Assembly (NCBI GenBank): GCA_036505795.1
Contig: DASXSU010000095.1
Span: 21,313-85,312, forward strand
DNA: 64,000 bases
Direction of reading: 5' to 3'
From: NS-11 sp036505795
GTDB taxonomy: Bacteria; Nitrospirota; Nitrospiria; Nitrospirales; NS-4
The position numbers and the translations under genes were made by a program. The notes under the pieces are model-generated. The model was not told where the DNA came from, did no database searches, and saw nothing but the letters and a program-made list of their open reading frames with translations. Shown piece after piece: positions 24,414 to 34,238 of this stretch (the first letter of the stretch is position 1; each line of letters begins with the position of its first letter).

Positions 24414-27400
24414 GAATCGCAACGCCTCCTCGAAATAGTATCGGCGTGCCTGCGACTGCCGGGACTCGCGGCCCCGGCGTCACAATTCCCGCGAGGTTTA
24501 ACGGGTCTGCCGCCGAGACCGTTATTTCATGAGAAACATCGTCCGGCTCTCGACGCACGCTTCGCAAAGCCTCGATGGCTTCCGGAAGGCCGAACTGCTC
24601 TCCGGTAAATCCTGCGACGAAGCGGCCGCCGCGAATTTCTCCGCGTAGCTCCAGCCGTCGATATTGAACCAGCAGGTCGCGCCAAGGAGGCGCGCAGGAT
24701 TCGCGACCCAAGAGATCCCTGAATACGACTCCATACCGGCGCAGGAGCTGGCGGGCGATCCGCTCGACGTACTCGGGAGAGCCTGACTGTAGCCGCTCAA
24801 TCCCGAAGGATTCCGGCTTAAGAAGCGCCCATCGCCCCATACTATGTCGGGGGCGCCGGGCACGCTCTCTGCCTTCGGCCCGGCGACGGCGTGGATCGAT
24901 GAGGGCCCTCAAGCTGTCGAAGCCGTCTGCTGTCACGCGACCTGCGCTCACTAACTCCCAGAGTCCTTGCTCCACTTCAGCGGGCAGGTGCCCGGTCCCT
25001 CTGACAAGGTCCGTGAAAAAGCTCGCGCCCCGATCTATCAAATACCGATACAGATTCTGCGCCAACGAGCTTAGCGGAGGCGGCACGATCTCCCGGCTCA
25101 GCAGCCAGTCGGCGTCGTCGAGCGGAAAAAGACCGATTGGCGCAGCACTGGTCAGATTCATGAGTTTCTCGGTCGGGGCGTTGAAGCGGCCCCACCCTAC
25201 GACGCCGCTCAAACAGAGACGATCCAACATTTCCGGTTTGTAGTTTACGACGCGTTTCGCTAGCAGATGGCGCTCCCAGGCTGGCCCCGCCGCCTCAAAC
25301 CCTGAAAGTTGGCGGATCATCTCAAGGAGGCCGGCCTCCCCGTGCAGCTGAGAACCGGCGGCCACGTGCTGCCATCGAAACAAAAACCGCAGGAAGTCCG
25401 CCGCCGTGACCGGCTCGATCTCTCGGCGCAGAGCCGCCGTAGTCAGGCGATGAATGCGAGCCAGAAGGCGTCGATCGCACCATTCCTCGACTTCCGCCGG
25501 ATGGCTCCGTTCGATAAGTTCTTTCATCAGAGCGGGCGCAGAGAATTGGCCGCGTAGCACCTGCCCAGCCGCTTCCAATCGGAGAAGCGCTCCGGAAATC
25601 TCATGGGGCGCAAGATGAAGCCTTCTGGCCAAACCCGCTGCGGTAGTAGGACCAATAATTGCCATCCACCCTTGCACCACGGCAGTGACCGCCTCGTCGG
25701 CGCCAGGGGTGTCCTCAACCGCAACCGACGATTCAAGAGCCCTCGGTCCCTTCGTGGAGGCGAGGATCGCATGAGCGAAGTCCCTTCGCTCTGTGGCCAC
25801 CCAAATCGAAACCATCGCGTTTCCATACGTGTCAGAAATGCTCAGAATACTTGCGCGCCCCGTCTCAGATAACGCAGGCAGATGCGCGGCCCAAGCATCC
25901 GGCACCTGTTCCGCCGGTACCCACACTAAAGTCAGCAGTGCATCATGAAGTTCATCGGGATCACGGACGGCCGGCCACGCTTCCTCTACGACTTGCAGAA
26001 TTGCCGCAGCGTCCAAACCGCCTAATCGCGCCGTGAGATCGCTCGGCAAAGTACGGCGCATTTGCACAGCGCGTGTCCGCCGCTCCTCCAAGGGAGCGTC
26101 ATCCAAGAACGCATAGGGATTCGCGTTGAGAATCTCGTGCCCGAAGGCCGATGGAACGGGCGTCTCCGCCGTGAGACACCGGATCTGGCCGCCCTCGATG
26201 CGCTGAAGAACCCCGACGAGGCCTTCTAAATCCAGTGCCTCCGTCAAACAGTCATGCAGCGTTTCCCGTACCAACGGGTGATCGGGAAGCTCACACTCGA
26301 TGTGAGGATTATCCGGACACGCTGTGGCGTTTGGAAATACCGCGGTCAACAAATCCTCGGCCCGCATGCGCTGGATTTGGGGCGGGACGCGTCGTCCATT
26401 GCTGAATCGCAGGAGGGCCAACGCACGAGACGCGTTCCAACGCCACCGCGTGGTGAACATCGGGGATGCCACCACCGCTTTCACCAATACCTCTTCGACA
26501 CTCGCCGGTTTGAGGAAATCGAAGACCGAGGCCAGCGGAAAACTGTGCCGCTCTCCGAGCGAGATCACAAGACCTTCGTCCGTCGCGGCCGCTTGCAATT
26601 CGAGATCGAATGCAGTGCAAAACCGCTTGCGCAAGGCAAGTCCCCAGGCGCGGTTGAGCCGCCCTCCGAACGGGGCGTGCAAGACGAGTTGCATGCCGCC
26701 GCTTTCGTCGAAGAACCTCTCCGCGATGATCGTATCCTGGGTCGGCACCGCCCCCAGTACCTTGCGTCCCTCCTCGACATACTCCAACGCCTGCTCGGCT
26801 CCCCGCCGGTCCAGCCCGCACTGCGCCTCCAACCAGCTCACCCCGGCTTCTGGAAGAGTCTGTTCCGTTCCGGAGTCCCAAAATCCGCCGAGCTGTTCCC
26901 GAATGTGCGCGACCTCGGCCGATAGCTCAGATGTTCTGGCAGGCGCCTCCCCACGCCAGAATGGGATTGTCGGCGGGGCTCCCTGCGCATCCTCCACCCT
27001 GACGGTACCGGTCTCAACGCCACGGATGCGCCAGGAGGCGTTCCCAAGCAACATGATGTCCCCGGCTAAACTCTCTACCGCGAAATCTTCATCGACAGAC
27101 CCGACAACCAGTCCGCCAGGCTCGGCAACAACCGCATAGTTCGCCGAGTCCGGAATCGCGCCCCCGGACGTCAGCGCAGCGAGACGAGCACCGCGCCGCC
27201 CTCGCAGCCGGTGTTGGACGCGATCATGATGGAGGAAGGCCCCTCTGCGTCCCTGAGAAGTCGCGAAACCTTCGCTCAGCATTGTCACCACGGCATCGAA
27301 ATCCACCCGCTGGAGCATGCGGTATGGATAGGCTCCGCGGCACAGCTCAAACAGCGCATCTTCCCGCCACTCTTGCGTAGCGGCAGACGCCACGATCTGT

Positions 27401-28632
27401 TGCGCAAGGATATCCAAGGGCGCTAAAGGAATCGCGAGCCGGTCCAGAATGCCGTCACGGATAGCCTTCACCACGGCCGCGCACTCGATCAGATCATCCC
27501 GGGTGACCGGAAACAGTCTTCCCTTGGGCAGGGCGCCGACCCAGTGACCGGACCGGCCGATACGCTGTAGACCGATGGCGATAGCTCGAGGCGACCCTAC
27601 CTGGCAGACCAGCTCTACACTGCCGATGTCGATCCCCAGCTCGAGCGAGGCCGTCGCAACGATCACCCGGATGTCCCCGCGTTTGAGCCGGTCTTCGGCG
27701 GACAATCGGAGACGCCGTGAGAGGCTGCCATGATGCGCCGCCACTTGGTCGTCGCCTAAGCGCTCGGCCAAATGATGAGACACCCGCTCCGCGAGCCGCC
27801 GAGTATTGACAAAGACCAGGGTCGTGCGATGCGCCTGAGCGAGCTCGGCCAGCCGATCGTAGATATCCTTCCAGATGGCGTTTGTCGCAACGCTTCCGAG
27901 CTCATCCTTGGGAACTTCGACCCCGAGATCCATCGGCCGGCGATGCCCCATGTCGATCACACGGCAAGGTTTCCCGACGCCGCCGACGAGAAAGGCCGCG
28001 ATGTCGACAATGGGTTCCTGGGTCGCCGAGAGACCGATCCGGGTCGGTTTGGTCGCAGTCAGCGCACCCAGCCGCTCAAGAGAGAGGGCGAGATGGGCGC
28101 CGCGTTTATTGCCTGCCACCGCGTGTATCTCATCCACAATGACCGTCTTGACGTCTCGGAGGAGGTCGCGGCTTTTTTCGGCGGTCAGCAAGAGAAACAA
28201 GGATTCCGGAGTTGTGACGAGAATATGCGGCGGCCGCATCAGCATCCGTCGTCGGTTCCAGGCCGGAGTGTCTCCGGTTCGAACTTCCACCCGCAACTCA
28301 GGCGTCAACAGTCCCGCACTGAAGGCTCTTTCCCCGATTTCTGCCAGCGGTTGTTGCAGATTCTTTTGCACGTCGTTGCTCAGCGCTTTGAGGGGAGACA
28401 CGTAGAGCACCTGAGTCCGGTCTTCTAATTCTCCTGCAAGCGCTTGTTTGAACAGATCGTCAATACAGGTCAGAAACGCGGCTAAAGTCTTGCCTGAGCC
28501 GGTCGGCGCGGCAATCAAGGTGTCCTCCCTCGAGACAATCGCCGGCCAGCTTTTGAGCTGGACATTGGTTGGCTCGATAAAGCGTCCACGAAACCAGTCG
28601 GCGACCACGGGATGAAAAAGTGAAAGAGACAT
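24355..28632 (-). CDS. lhr: Lhr-type ATP-dependent helicase
   Basis: A 1425-residue superfamily 2 DNA helicase of the Lhr (large helicase-related) group. The DExH core (1 to about 400) has Walker A APTGSGKT (42-49), SPLKALSNDV, a DEIH box (VIVDEIHAVAGNKRGAH) and motif VI QRIGRSGH. It is followed by the long winged-helix and Lhr-specific C-terminal regions of the full-length family. Lhr proteins translocate on single-stranded DNA 3'-5' and are linked to DNA repair, and in some bacteria they travel with a phosphoesterase or glycosylase. No such partner is adjacent. There is no Shine-Dalgarno before the ATG. A TACAAT hexamer lies six bases upstream, so the mRNA may be leaderless. The 3' end overlaps the LuxR gene. 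Confidence 0.95.
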   Translation of the reverse strand: MSLSLFHPVVADWFRGRFIEPTNVQLKSWPAIVSREDTLIAAPTGSGKTLAAFLTCIDDLFKQALAGELEDRTQVLYVSPLKALSNDVQKNLQQPLAEIGERAFSAGLLTPELRVEVRTGDTPAWNRRRMLMRPPHILVTTPESLFLLLTAEKSRDLLRDVKTVIVDEIHAVAGNKRGAHLALSLERLGALTATKPTRIGLSATQEPIVDIAAFLVGGVGKPCRVIDMGHRRPMDLGVEVPKDELGSVATNAIWKDIYDRLAELAQAHRTTLVFVNTRRLAERVSHHLAERLGDDQVAAHHGSLSRRLRLSAEDRLKRGDIRVIVATASLELGIDIGSVELVCQVGSPRAIAIGLQRIGRSGHWVGALPKGRLFPVTRDDLIECAAVVKAIRDGILDRLAIPLAPLDILAQQIVASAATQEWREDALFELCRGAYPYRMLQRVDFDAVVTMLSEGFATSQGRRGAFLHHDRVQHRLRGRRGARLAALTSGGAIPDSANYAVVAEPGGLVVGSVDEDFAVESLAGDIMLLGNASWRIRGVETGTVRVEDAQGAPPTIPFWRGEAPARTSELSAEVAHIREQLGGFWDSGTEQTLPEAGVSWLEAQCGLDRRGAEQALEYVEEGRKVLGAVPTQDTIIAERFFDESGGMQLVLHAPFGGRLNRAWGLALRKRFCTAFDLELQAAATDEGLVISLGERHSFPLASVFDFLKPASVEEVLVKAVVASPMFTTRWRWNASRALALLRFSNGRRVPPQIQRMRAEDLLTAVFPNATACPDNPHIECELPDHPLVRETLHDCLTEALDLEGLVGVLQRIEGGQIRCLTAETPVPSAFGHEILNANPYAFLDDAPLEERRTRAVQMRRTLPSDLTARLGGLDAAAILQVVEEAWPAVRDPDELHDALLTLVWVPAEQVPDAWAAHLPALSETGRASILSISDTYGNAMVSIWVATERRDFAHAILASTKGPRALESSVAVEDTPGADEAVTAVVQGWMAIIGPTTAAGLARRLHLAPHEISGALLRLEAAGQVLRGQFSAPALMKELIERSHPAEVEEWCDRRLLARIHRLTTAALRREIEPVTAADFLRFLFRWQHVAAGSQLHGEAGLLEMIRQLSGFEAAGPAWERHLLAKRVVNYKPEMLDRLCLSGVVGWGRFNAPTEKLMNLTSAAPIGLFPLDDADWLLSREIVPPPLSSLAQNLYRYLIDRGASFFTDLVRGTGHLPAEVEQGLWELVSAGRVTADGFDSLRALIDPRRRRAEGRERARRPRHSMGRWALLKPESFGIERLQSGSPEYVERIARQLLRRYGVVFRDLLGRESCAPPWRDLLVQYRRLELRGEIRGGRFVAGFTGEQFGLPEAIEALRSVRREPDDVSHEITVSAADPLNLAGIVTPGPRVPAVAGTPILFRGGVAIPIEKAERILAGSAQGYPCG

Positions 28633-28879
28633 GGAGGAATTGTAACACTAAGACAGGATTTACGCAGTTCCCTCCATTAACGCTACTTGGTGGCGCCGAC
28701 AGATACACCTGATTATCCGCCCGGATACTGTTTTGCGTGCCCTAATCACGAGTCGCGTTTCACCAGACTCATAATTCTCTGCGCTTATGGACGATCAGGC
28801 ATCAACAGCACCTTAGGCATAGCTGTTGCGTACCCTATGTTCAGCTACCTCTACTCTTGATAGATGAAGGAGCTGAGCC

Positions 28880-29269
28880 GTGTCATTCTCTCGTACGTCG
28901 GTTTCGAAACGGGTCCTGATCGTCGATGACGATCCGGACATTCGTCAGGTTTTACGGGACCGCCTCGAGTCCCTCGGCTATGCTGTTGAGACTGCCGGCA
29001 ATGCTCTTGAGGCCATTCTGGCGATCGACAAATCTCTCCCCAACGGGATCCTCCTTGACTTCATGTTGCCGGCGATCGACGGGCTACAAGTATTGCGCGA
29101 AGTCAGGCGGCTGTATCCCATGCTGCCGGTCGTCATTATCACCGCGACCCAGGACGAGACCTTTGCCGCGCGAGCCACCGCCGCAGGCGCCGACGACGTG
29201 CTCTTTAAGCCTGTTGACAATGACCATTTCAAGAAGGTTGTCCATCGATACTTCGGAACGGCCCATTAA
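28880..29269 (+). CDS. Single-domain response regulator
   Basis: A 129-residue CheY-like receiver with VLIVDDDPD (D17/D18 acidic pair), phospho-acceptor D60 (LLDFMLPAIDG), IITATQDE and K of LFKPVDN. The GTG start is preceded by an AAGGAG site. It has no output domain or adjacent kinase. It lies 129 bases upstream of the metallopeptidase/ATP-grasp pair on the same strand, so it could belong to the same transcript or stand alone. Confidence 0.92.
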   Translation: MSFSRTSVSKRVLIVDDDPDIRQVLRDRLESLGYAVETAGNALEAILAIDKSLPNGILLDFMLPAIDGLQVLREVRRLYPMLPVVIITATQDETFAARATAAGADDVLFKPVDNDHFKKVVHRYFGTAH

Positions 29270-29398
29270 GCCGGACGCATAGCCTCTGCGGCTGTCGTCC
29301 ACCGGCCATTTAGATTGCCTCCCTGTAAATTAAGCTAATTCACCTAGATAGCCGATATATTACTTAGGCTAATGCCCTAGAACGCCAAAGGTGGACCT

Positions 29399-30466
29399 GT
29401 GCCGTTTCAACGATCAGCCTCTCGCCCGCACCGGTCAGCGAGTGTCCGTGTCCATCGAGCGCTCGCCACTGACCGCTCCGACGAAGAACTAATGGCTCTG
29501 AGAATGTGCGATCTCGGCTTGAATTTAGCAGGGACCTGGCTTGAAGGCCGGATCGCGCAGCTCTGCGCGGACCTCAAACGGCGTGGTCTCCGCTTTTGCC
29601 CGCATACATGGCTATCACACGATTGGTTCTCCCCAGATGGCGTCCCCGGGATCGCCATTCCCTTCTACCTTGCGCACCCACGTCTCATGCGTCTTGAGCA
29701 TCGCCAGATTCGCCAGGTAGAGGGTGGCTCGCGGGAAGAATGCATGAAGATCTTGCGGCATGAGTGCGGTCATGCCATTCAGCATGCCTACCAGTTACAG
29801 CGCCGACGGCGATATCAGCAGTTATTCGGCAAATCCTCCCACCCTTATCCGGAGTCCTACCGCCCGAACCCCGCCAGCCGGCACTATGTTCAGCACCTCC
29901 CGCTCTATTATGCCCAGAGCCATCCGGACGAGGATTTCGCAGAGACGTTCGCTGTCTGGCTGCAGCCGCGCGCTACTTGGCGCAGGCGCTATCAAGCCTG
30001 GGCCGCGCTCAAGAAGCTTGAATACGTCGACGACGTGATGTCCGAGATCAAGCAGTCGCGCCCGGTGATCTCGTCACGAAAGCAGATCGATCCGGTCCAT
30101 TCGCTGAAAATTCTATTGCGCGATTACTATGCCGACAAACGGGCGCGCTACGACCTCGGCTACACGATTATGTATGACCGCGATTTGTTGCGATTATTTT
30201 CGAGCGATCCAAGATTCGGCAACCACGACCGTGCCTCTACGTTTTTGAGGTGCCATCGCCGGGAAATCCGCAAGCTGGTCGGCCCGAACACCCGGGCATC
30301 CCTCTTTGCTCTGGACTTCGTCCTGGATGAAATGATCGGTCGCTGCCGGGAGTTGAAGCTGCGTGCCGTGGGTTCCAAACGGCAGCTGCTAAGGAACTTT
30401 TCGGTCCTGCTCACCGTGAAAACGGCCTTGTTTCTCACTCGCCGATCCAACGAGATCGCCCTATGA
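29399..30466 (+). CDS. Putative zinc metallopeptidase
   Basis: A 355-residue protein with HECGH (121-125), a HExxH zinc site with H121, E122 and H125. Further on, DEDFAETFAVWL (about 177-188) offers E182 as a third ligand, the gluzincin arrangement. It has no signal peptide or membrane segment, so it is probably cytoplasmic. It is basic, with many Arg and His. The GTG start has an AAGGTGG site. The stop overlaps the ATG of an ATP-grasp ligase by four bases, so the two are a coupled unit. Such peptidase/ATP-grasp pairs occur in other genomes, but I know of no defined role. The substrate is unknown. Confidence 0.8.
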   Translation: MPFQRSASRPHRSASVRVHRALATDRSDEELMALRMCDLGLNLAGTWLEGRIAQLCADLKRRGLRFCPHTWLSHDWFSPDGVPGIAIPFYLAHPRLMRLEHRQIRQVEGGSREECMKILRHECGHAIQHAYQLQRRRRYQQLFGKSSHPYPESYRPNPASRHYVQHLPLYYAQSHPDEDFAETFAVWLQPRATWRRRYQAWAALKKLEYVDDVMSEIKQSRPVISSRKQIDPVHSLKILLRDYYADKRARYDLGYTIMYDRDLLRLFSSDPRFGNHDRASTFLRCHRREIRKLVGPNTRASLFALDFVLDEMIGRCRELKLRAVGSKRQLLRNFSVLLTVKTALFLTRRSNEIAL

Positions 30467-31497
30467 GACGACTGCGCCTGAAAAATCTCCGGGTTCTCGC
30501 GCTCATGCATCCGTCGCTGCTCCCTCCCGAGTCGCTCGAGGGCCTAACTGAGAAGGAAGCGTATGCGATCAAGACTGAATACGATATTGTCACGACCTTG
30601 CGCCGGCTGGGCCATGACGTGCAGGTCCTCGGGGTTCAGGATGAACTGATGCCAATCAGATCGGCGGTTACTGACTGGAAGCCTCAAATCGTTTTCAATC
30701 TTCTCGAAGAATTTCACGGCATCTCTGAATTTGACCAGCACGTAGTCGCTTTCCTGGAACTCCTTCAAGTGTGCTATACGGGTTGCAACCCTCGCGGAAT
30801 GGTGCTGGCGCGGGGGAAAGCGCTGTCGAAAAAGCTGGTGACCTACCACCGGATCCGGGTGCCGGCATTCACGGTTTTTCCTCGTGGCCGGCGGGCTCGG
30901 CCGTCTCGAGGTTTGCGATTTCCGCTGATCGTGAAGAGCCTCACCGAGGAGTCCTCGAACGGCATCTCACAGGCATCGATTGTGGACACCCCGGAAAAAC
31001 TCGAGGAACGAGTGGCCTTTATTCATAAGAGTATTGGCACCGATGCCATTGTCGAACAATATATTGAGGGGCGAGAGATCTATGTAGGGGCAATCGGCAA
31101 CAAACGGGTACAGGTCCTACCGATCTGGGAGCTGGAGTTCACTAATCTCGCGCCGGGGACTGCCGCCATCGCCACGGCGCGCGTCAAGCATAACCCTGTC
31201 TACCAACGCAAGCACGGGATCAACCAACATCCGGCGAAAAACTTGAGCGCGGCATTGCAAAGCCAGATCGTACGTACCACCCGACGCATCGTTAAAATTC
31301 TTGAGCTCGATGGATACGCGAGGATCGACTACCGATTGGCGGCGGACGGCACCCTGTATTTTCTGGAAGCCAATCCTAATCCGGAGATCGCTGAAATCGA
31401 AGAGTTCGCCTCAGCGGCGAAAGTCGCGGGTCTCCCCTATGCTCAACTTGTGCAAAAGATCGTCAATCTCGGATTACGTCGAGGCCTGGGATCTTGA
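30463..31497 (+). CDS. ATP-grasp ligase, D-Ala-D-Ala ligase-like
   Basis: A 344-residue ATP-grasp enzyme. An N-terminal Rossmann-like region (1 to about 110: VLALMHPSL, VFNLLEEFHG) precedes the ATP-grasp fold: FPLIVKSLTEESSNGIS, EQYIEGREIYVGAIG, then the metal-binding DYRLAADGTLYFLEANPNPEI, where E and N residues bind Mg-ATP. It resembles D-Ala-D-Ala ligase and related carboxylate-amine ligases that form a peptide or amide bond through an acyl-phosphate. It is not the canonical Ddl, because the operon has no mur genes and the partner is a zinc peptidase. A role in making or modifying a short peptide is plausible. It ends nine bases from a convergent gene. Confidence 0.85.
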   Translation: MRRLRLKNLRVLALMHPSLLPPESLEGLTEKEAYAIKTEYDIVTTLRRLGHDVQVLGVQDELMPIRSAVTDWKPQIVFNLLEEFHGISEFDQHVVAFLELLQVCYTGCNPRGMVLARGKALSKKLVTYHRIRVPAFTVFPRGRRARPSRGLRFPLIVKSLTEESSNGISQASIVDTPEKLEERVAFIHKSIGTDAIVEQYIEGREIYVGAIGNKRVQVLPIWELEFTNLAPGTAAIATARVKHNPVYQRKHGINQHPAKNLSAALQSQIVRTTRRIVKILELDGYARIDYRLAADGTLYFLEANPNPEIAEIEEFASAAKVAGLPYAQLVQKIVNLGLRRGLGS

Positions 31498-31506
31498 CCT
31501 TCTCCT

Positions 31507-31986
31507 TTATTGCAAGGCCAGAGAGGTCAAAGTCGCTCTGCACATCCTGCCGCCCTTATCAGGTTTGATCCACAGCCGGAGATGAGTCACAGGTTCCCCC
31601 GGCACGGTCCATTCTTCCCGTTCAAACGTCGTCCCTGGCGGGCTAAAGTTAAACTCCTGGCGTACCAATTCACGGTACTTCTGCCCTCCGTCATAGGAGA
31701 CAGCCAACACTACCTCCTGCGTTCGGCTCACGGTCTCTTCTTCGACCTCTATGGTCACCTTCCGAATCTTTTGCGGAACGTCGAAGACCAGTGTCACCGC
31801 CTGTTCACCGGACTTTTCTGCGACCCACCGACTTCCTCCAGATCCGCGCTGGCCATCGAAGACGTTATCAATCGGATGGTCCGCTGCTTCTGATGTCACT
31901 AGTACAGTGGCGACCGCCGCTACGGGAATCTCGTCTGGGTGAGCCCCGGTTGTCGCTGGGTGGGCACCGACCTGTTTACGCAACAT
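31507..31986 (-). CDS. Discoidin-like (F5/8 type C-like) domain protein
   Basis: A product of about 159 residues. The start is the ATG at 31986, because GGAGGAG lies seven bases before it, whereas the longer frame from 32043 covers that site. The body (about 30-155) has the beta-sandwich pattern of discoidin/F5/8C modules: IDNVFDGQRGSGGSRWVAEK, VTLVFDVPQKIRKVTIEVEE and VTHLRLWIKPDKGG. Such domains bind sugars or other ligands. No signal peptide is seen, so the location is unclear. It is convergent with the ATP-grasp gene and upstream of nothing obvious. Confidence 0.7.
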   Translation of the reverse strand: MLRKQVGAHPATTGAHPDEIPVAAVATVLVTSEAADHPIDNVFDGQRGSGGSRWVAEKSGEQAVTLVFDVPQKIRKVTIEVEEETVSRTQEVVLAVSYDGGQKYRELVRQEFNFSPPGTTFEREEWTVPGEPVTHLRLWIKPDKGGRMCRATLTSLALQ

Positions 31987-32179
31987 GGCGCTTCTCCTCC
32001 GCTTCGGCAAATGTGGAACCGGTTTTCCAACGCCACCTTCCATTTGACGTTAACGATCCGATTGTACTACGGCGTGACCAATAAATCTCTCCCGCTGTTA
32101 GTGGCCCACGCCCGACCGTTGCTGCCATTAGGAGCGTGGCTGTCGGAGCAGAATGCGGCAGTCGACGCGCCAACTTTAT

Positions 32180-32683
32180 TCAGAACGCCATCTTCTCCCT
32201 GGCCGGAACCTCGCACACATACGTTGTCTCAACCATAACGACATCCCCCTCTTCCACATCCGCAAAAGGAGTTCGCCATCCACTCTTGCGCCACTGGGAC
32301 GCCTGGTTGTTCACGTCCAGGGATCCATGGGAATCAATAATTGTTTTGGCCTGATTGACCTTGTCTTTATCCACAGTGACACAGATGAGAGTACCGCCAC
32401 GCCGGACAGCTTCTGAGTAGAACACGGCTTTTTTCTCCGACATGCCCATTTCGATCAGGGAGACGGCGACACTGCCGCCGGTGGCCTCTTCGGTAATTTC
32501 AGCGACGGTATCAGCCCCCGGAGTCCTTCCACCCACGGAAGCTGTGGCCGTAGGTACAGGCTGAGTGCCCCCTTCCGGCATCACACGAATATCATCGCGT
32601 GGAAAGCCTTGATTTTCCAAATCCCTCACGACAGTCTCAGCAGTGACAGGGTCCGCAAAAAGGCCGATGACTGTATTGACCAT
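32180..32683 (-). CDS. General-stress 17M-like (YflT-domain) protein
   Basis: A 167-residue soluble protein. The N-terminal half has the heat-induced stress protein YflT pattern: VIGLFADPVTAETVVRDLEN, GFPRDDIRVM, then VSLIEMGMSEKKAVFYSEAVRRGGTLICVTV. Members are stress-induced small proteins of unknown biochemical role. The C-terminal about 40 residues are a family-specific tail. A GGAAGC site precedes the ATG. It is on the same strand as the discoidin-like gene 193 bases downstream. Confidence 0.8.
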   Translation of the reverse strand: MVNTVIGLFADPVTAETVVRDLENQGFPRDDIRVMPEGGTQPVPTATASVGGRTPGADTVAEITEEATGGSVAVSLIEMGMSEKKAVFYSEAVRRGGTLICVTVDKDKVNQAKTIIDSHGSLDVNNQASQWRKSGWRTPFADVEEGDVVMVETTYVCEVPAREKMAF

Positions 32684-32833
32684 AGGGAAGCTCCTTTCGT
32701 CGGGTAGTTGCCTTCAGATAGCCATATTTGTGCCGTCCTCACAATGGATAAACTGATGATCCGGATGACGAAAAATGTCCAAGAGGCGTGACTGGGGTAA
32801 GCCTAATAAGATGCGTGGGCGGGATGCAAGATT

Positions 32834-32909
32834 TGGAGGCGCCGAGCGGGGTCGAACCGCTGCATCGCAGTTTTGCAGACTGCTCCCTTAACCACTTGGG
32901 TACGGCGCC
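32834..32909 (-). tRNA. tRNA-Cys(GCA)
   Basis: A complete cloverleaf: 7-bp acceptor stem (GGCGCCG with CGGCGCC), D-arm, anticodon stem GCAGT/ACTGC with loop CTGCAAA (anticodon GCA), T-loop with GGTTCGA, discriminator U73 as expected for Cys, and an encoded CCA end (32834-32836). No other tRNA is nearby. Confidence 0.95.
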
Positions 32910-32969
32910 TTGTTGGGGATTATAAAGATGAAGGGGCTAGTGAGACAAGGAGGTTAATCGGGGCTGCTT

Positions 32970-34145
32970 TTACAACTTGAGCATGCGAACTTCCTTATTT
33001 TTCGAGTTTCCTGCGTCCGAGATCGACTCTGTAGCCAGCTCGCCGTTGACGCTGCCGTTGGCATCACCGTAAAGATCAGCTTCCTTTTCTTTCGCCATGA
33101 TTTCGATTTCAGCGAGTAGGGTGTCCAACAACTCTTCCGATTTGACTTTCCTAACGAGCTTGCCTGCTTTGAAGAGAATTCCGTGGCCATCTCCGCCCGC
33201 AATACCGATATCGGCCTCCTTGCCCTCACCGATGCCGTTCACGACGCAGCCGAGGACCGAGACATTCAGCGGCACGCGGATATGTCCCAGCCGCTTCTCA
33301 AGTTCGTTGGCCAGCTTCACCACGTCGATCTCCACCCGGCCGCATGTCGGACAGGCGATGACATTGACGCCGCGATGACGAAGTTCAAGGGATTTCAGTA
33401 TTTCAAAGCCGACTTTCACCTCTTCGACAGGATCGGCAGCGAGGGAGACACGAATGGTATCACCGATGCCGCCCGCCAGGAGCAAGCCGATGCCTATCGA
33501 TGACTTGATGGAACCGGTCAAGAGCGTCCCCGCTTCGGTAATCCCCAAATGCAAGGGGTAATCGGACTGCAACGAAAACAGCCGGTAGGCGTCCACAGCC
33601 AGATGTACATCGGAGGCCTTCAATGAGACCTTCATATCGGTGAACCCGATGTCCTCGAGGGCGTGGACGGCGTTCAGGGCGGATTCACACAAGGCTTCGG
33701 CGGTGGGATACCCGTATTTGGCGAGTAATTCCCGTTCGAGCGAGCCGCCGTTGACCCCAATGCGCAGAGGAATGTTGCGGTCACGGACCGCCTTCACAAC
33801 CTCCTCCACCTTCCACCAAGCGCCGATGTTGCCGGGATTGATCCGGACGCAATCGACGACCTGCGCCGCCTTGAGCGCCAGGCGGTGATCAAAATGAATA
33901 TCGGCGATCAGCGGGATCGTGACTTGAGATTTGATCGCCCGTAAGGCGGCGGCCGCCTCCGGCGTATTCACCGTCACCCTGACAATCTCGCATCCGACTT
34001 GCTCTAGTTCGTGGATCTGGGCGACCGTGGCGGTCACATCGGCGGTGTCCGGGGTGGTCATGGATTGAACGACTATCGGCGCCCCTCCACCAATCGGCAC
34101 CCGCCCGACACGAATCTGTTTGGTTTTGCGTCGTGTAATAAACAT
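32970..34145 (-). CDS. ispG: IspG, 4-hydroxy-3-methylbut-2-en-1-yl diphosphate synthase
   Basis: A 391-residue enzyme of the MEP pathway that converts MEcPP to HMBPP with a [4Fe-4S] cluster. It has RVGRVPIGGGAPIVVQSMTT at the N-terminus, the cluster cysteines in ACPTCGRVEIDV, and the third in VLGCVVNGIGEG. The frame opens at 34223, but alignment to family N-termini (MxxxRRKTxxIxVGxVPIG) favours the ATG at 34145. The Shine-Dalgarno is not convincing. The terminal 60 residues are longer than usual and charged. It supplies isoprenoid precursors, including those for the hopanoids made by genes in this window. Confidence 0.95.
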   Translation of the reverse strand: MFITRRKTKQIRVGRVPIGGGAPIVVQSMTTPDTADVTATVAQIHELEQVGCEIVRVTVNTPEAAAALRAIKSQVTIPLIADIHFDHRLALKAAQVVDCVRINPGNIGAWWKVEEVVKAVRDRNIPLRIGVNGGSLERELLAKYGYPTAEALCESALNAVHALEDIGFTDMKVSLKASDVHLAVDAYRLFSLQSDYPLHLGITEAGTLLTGSIKSSIGIGLLLAGGIGDTIRVSLAADPVEEVKVGFEILKSLELRHRGVNVIACPTCGRVEIDVVKLANELEKRLGHIRVPLNVSVLGCVVNGIGEGKEADIGIAGGDGHGILFKAGKLVRKVKSEELLDTLLAEIEIMAKEKEADLYGDANGSVNGELATESISDAGNSKNKEVRMLKL

Positions 34146-34238
34146 GGTTACGGTACGGCTTTCACAAGTCCTTGGCGACCCGTAGAACTCCTGAATTATA
34201 AACGTGTTTTTGGCTGCTGTCAAACAGTGCGACAGATA

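Noticed and set aside
26324..27139. Open frame of 271 codons on plus, inside the lhr gene
   Set aside because: Antisense to a clearly coding helicase; composition follows the opposite-strand codons and shows no domain.
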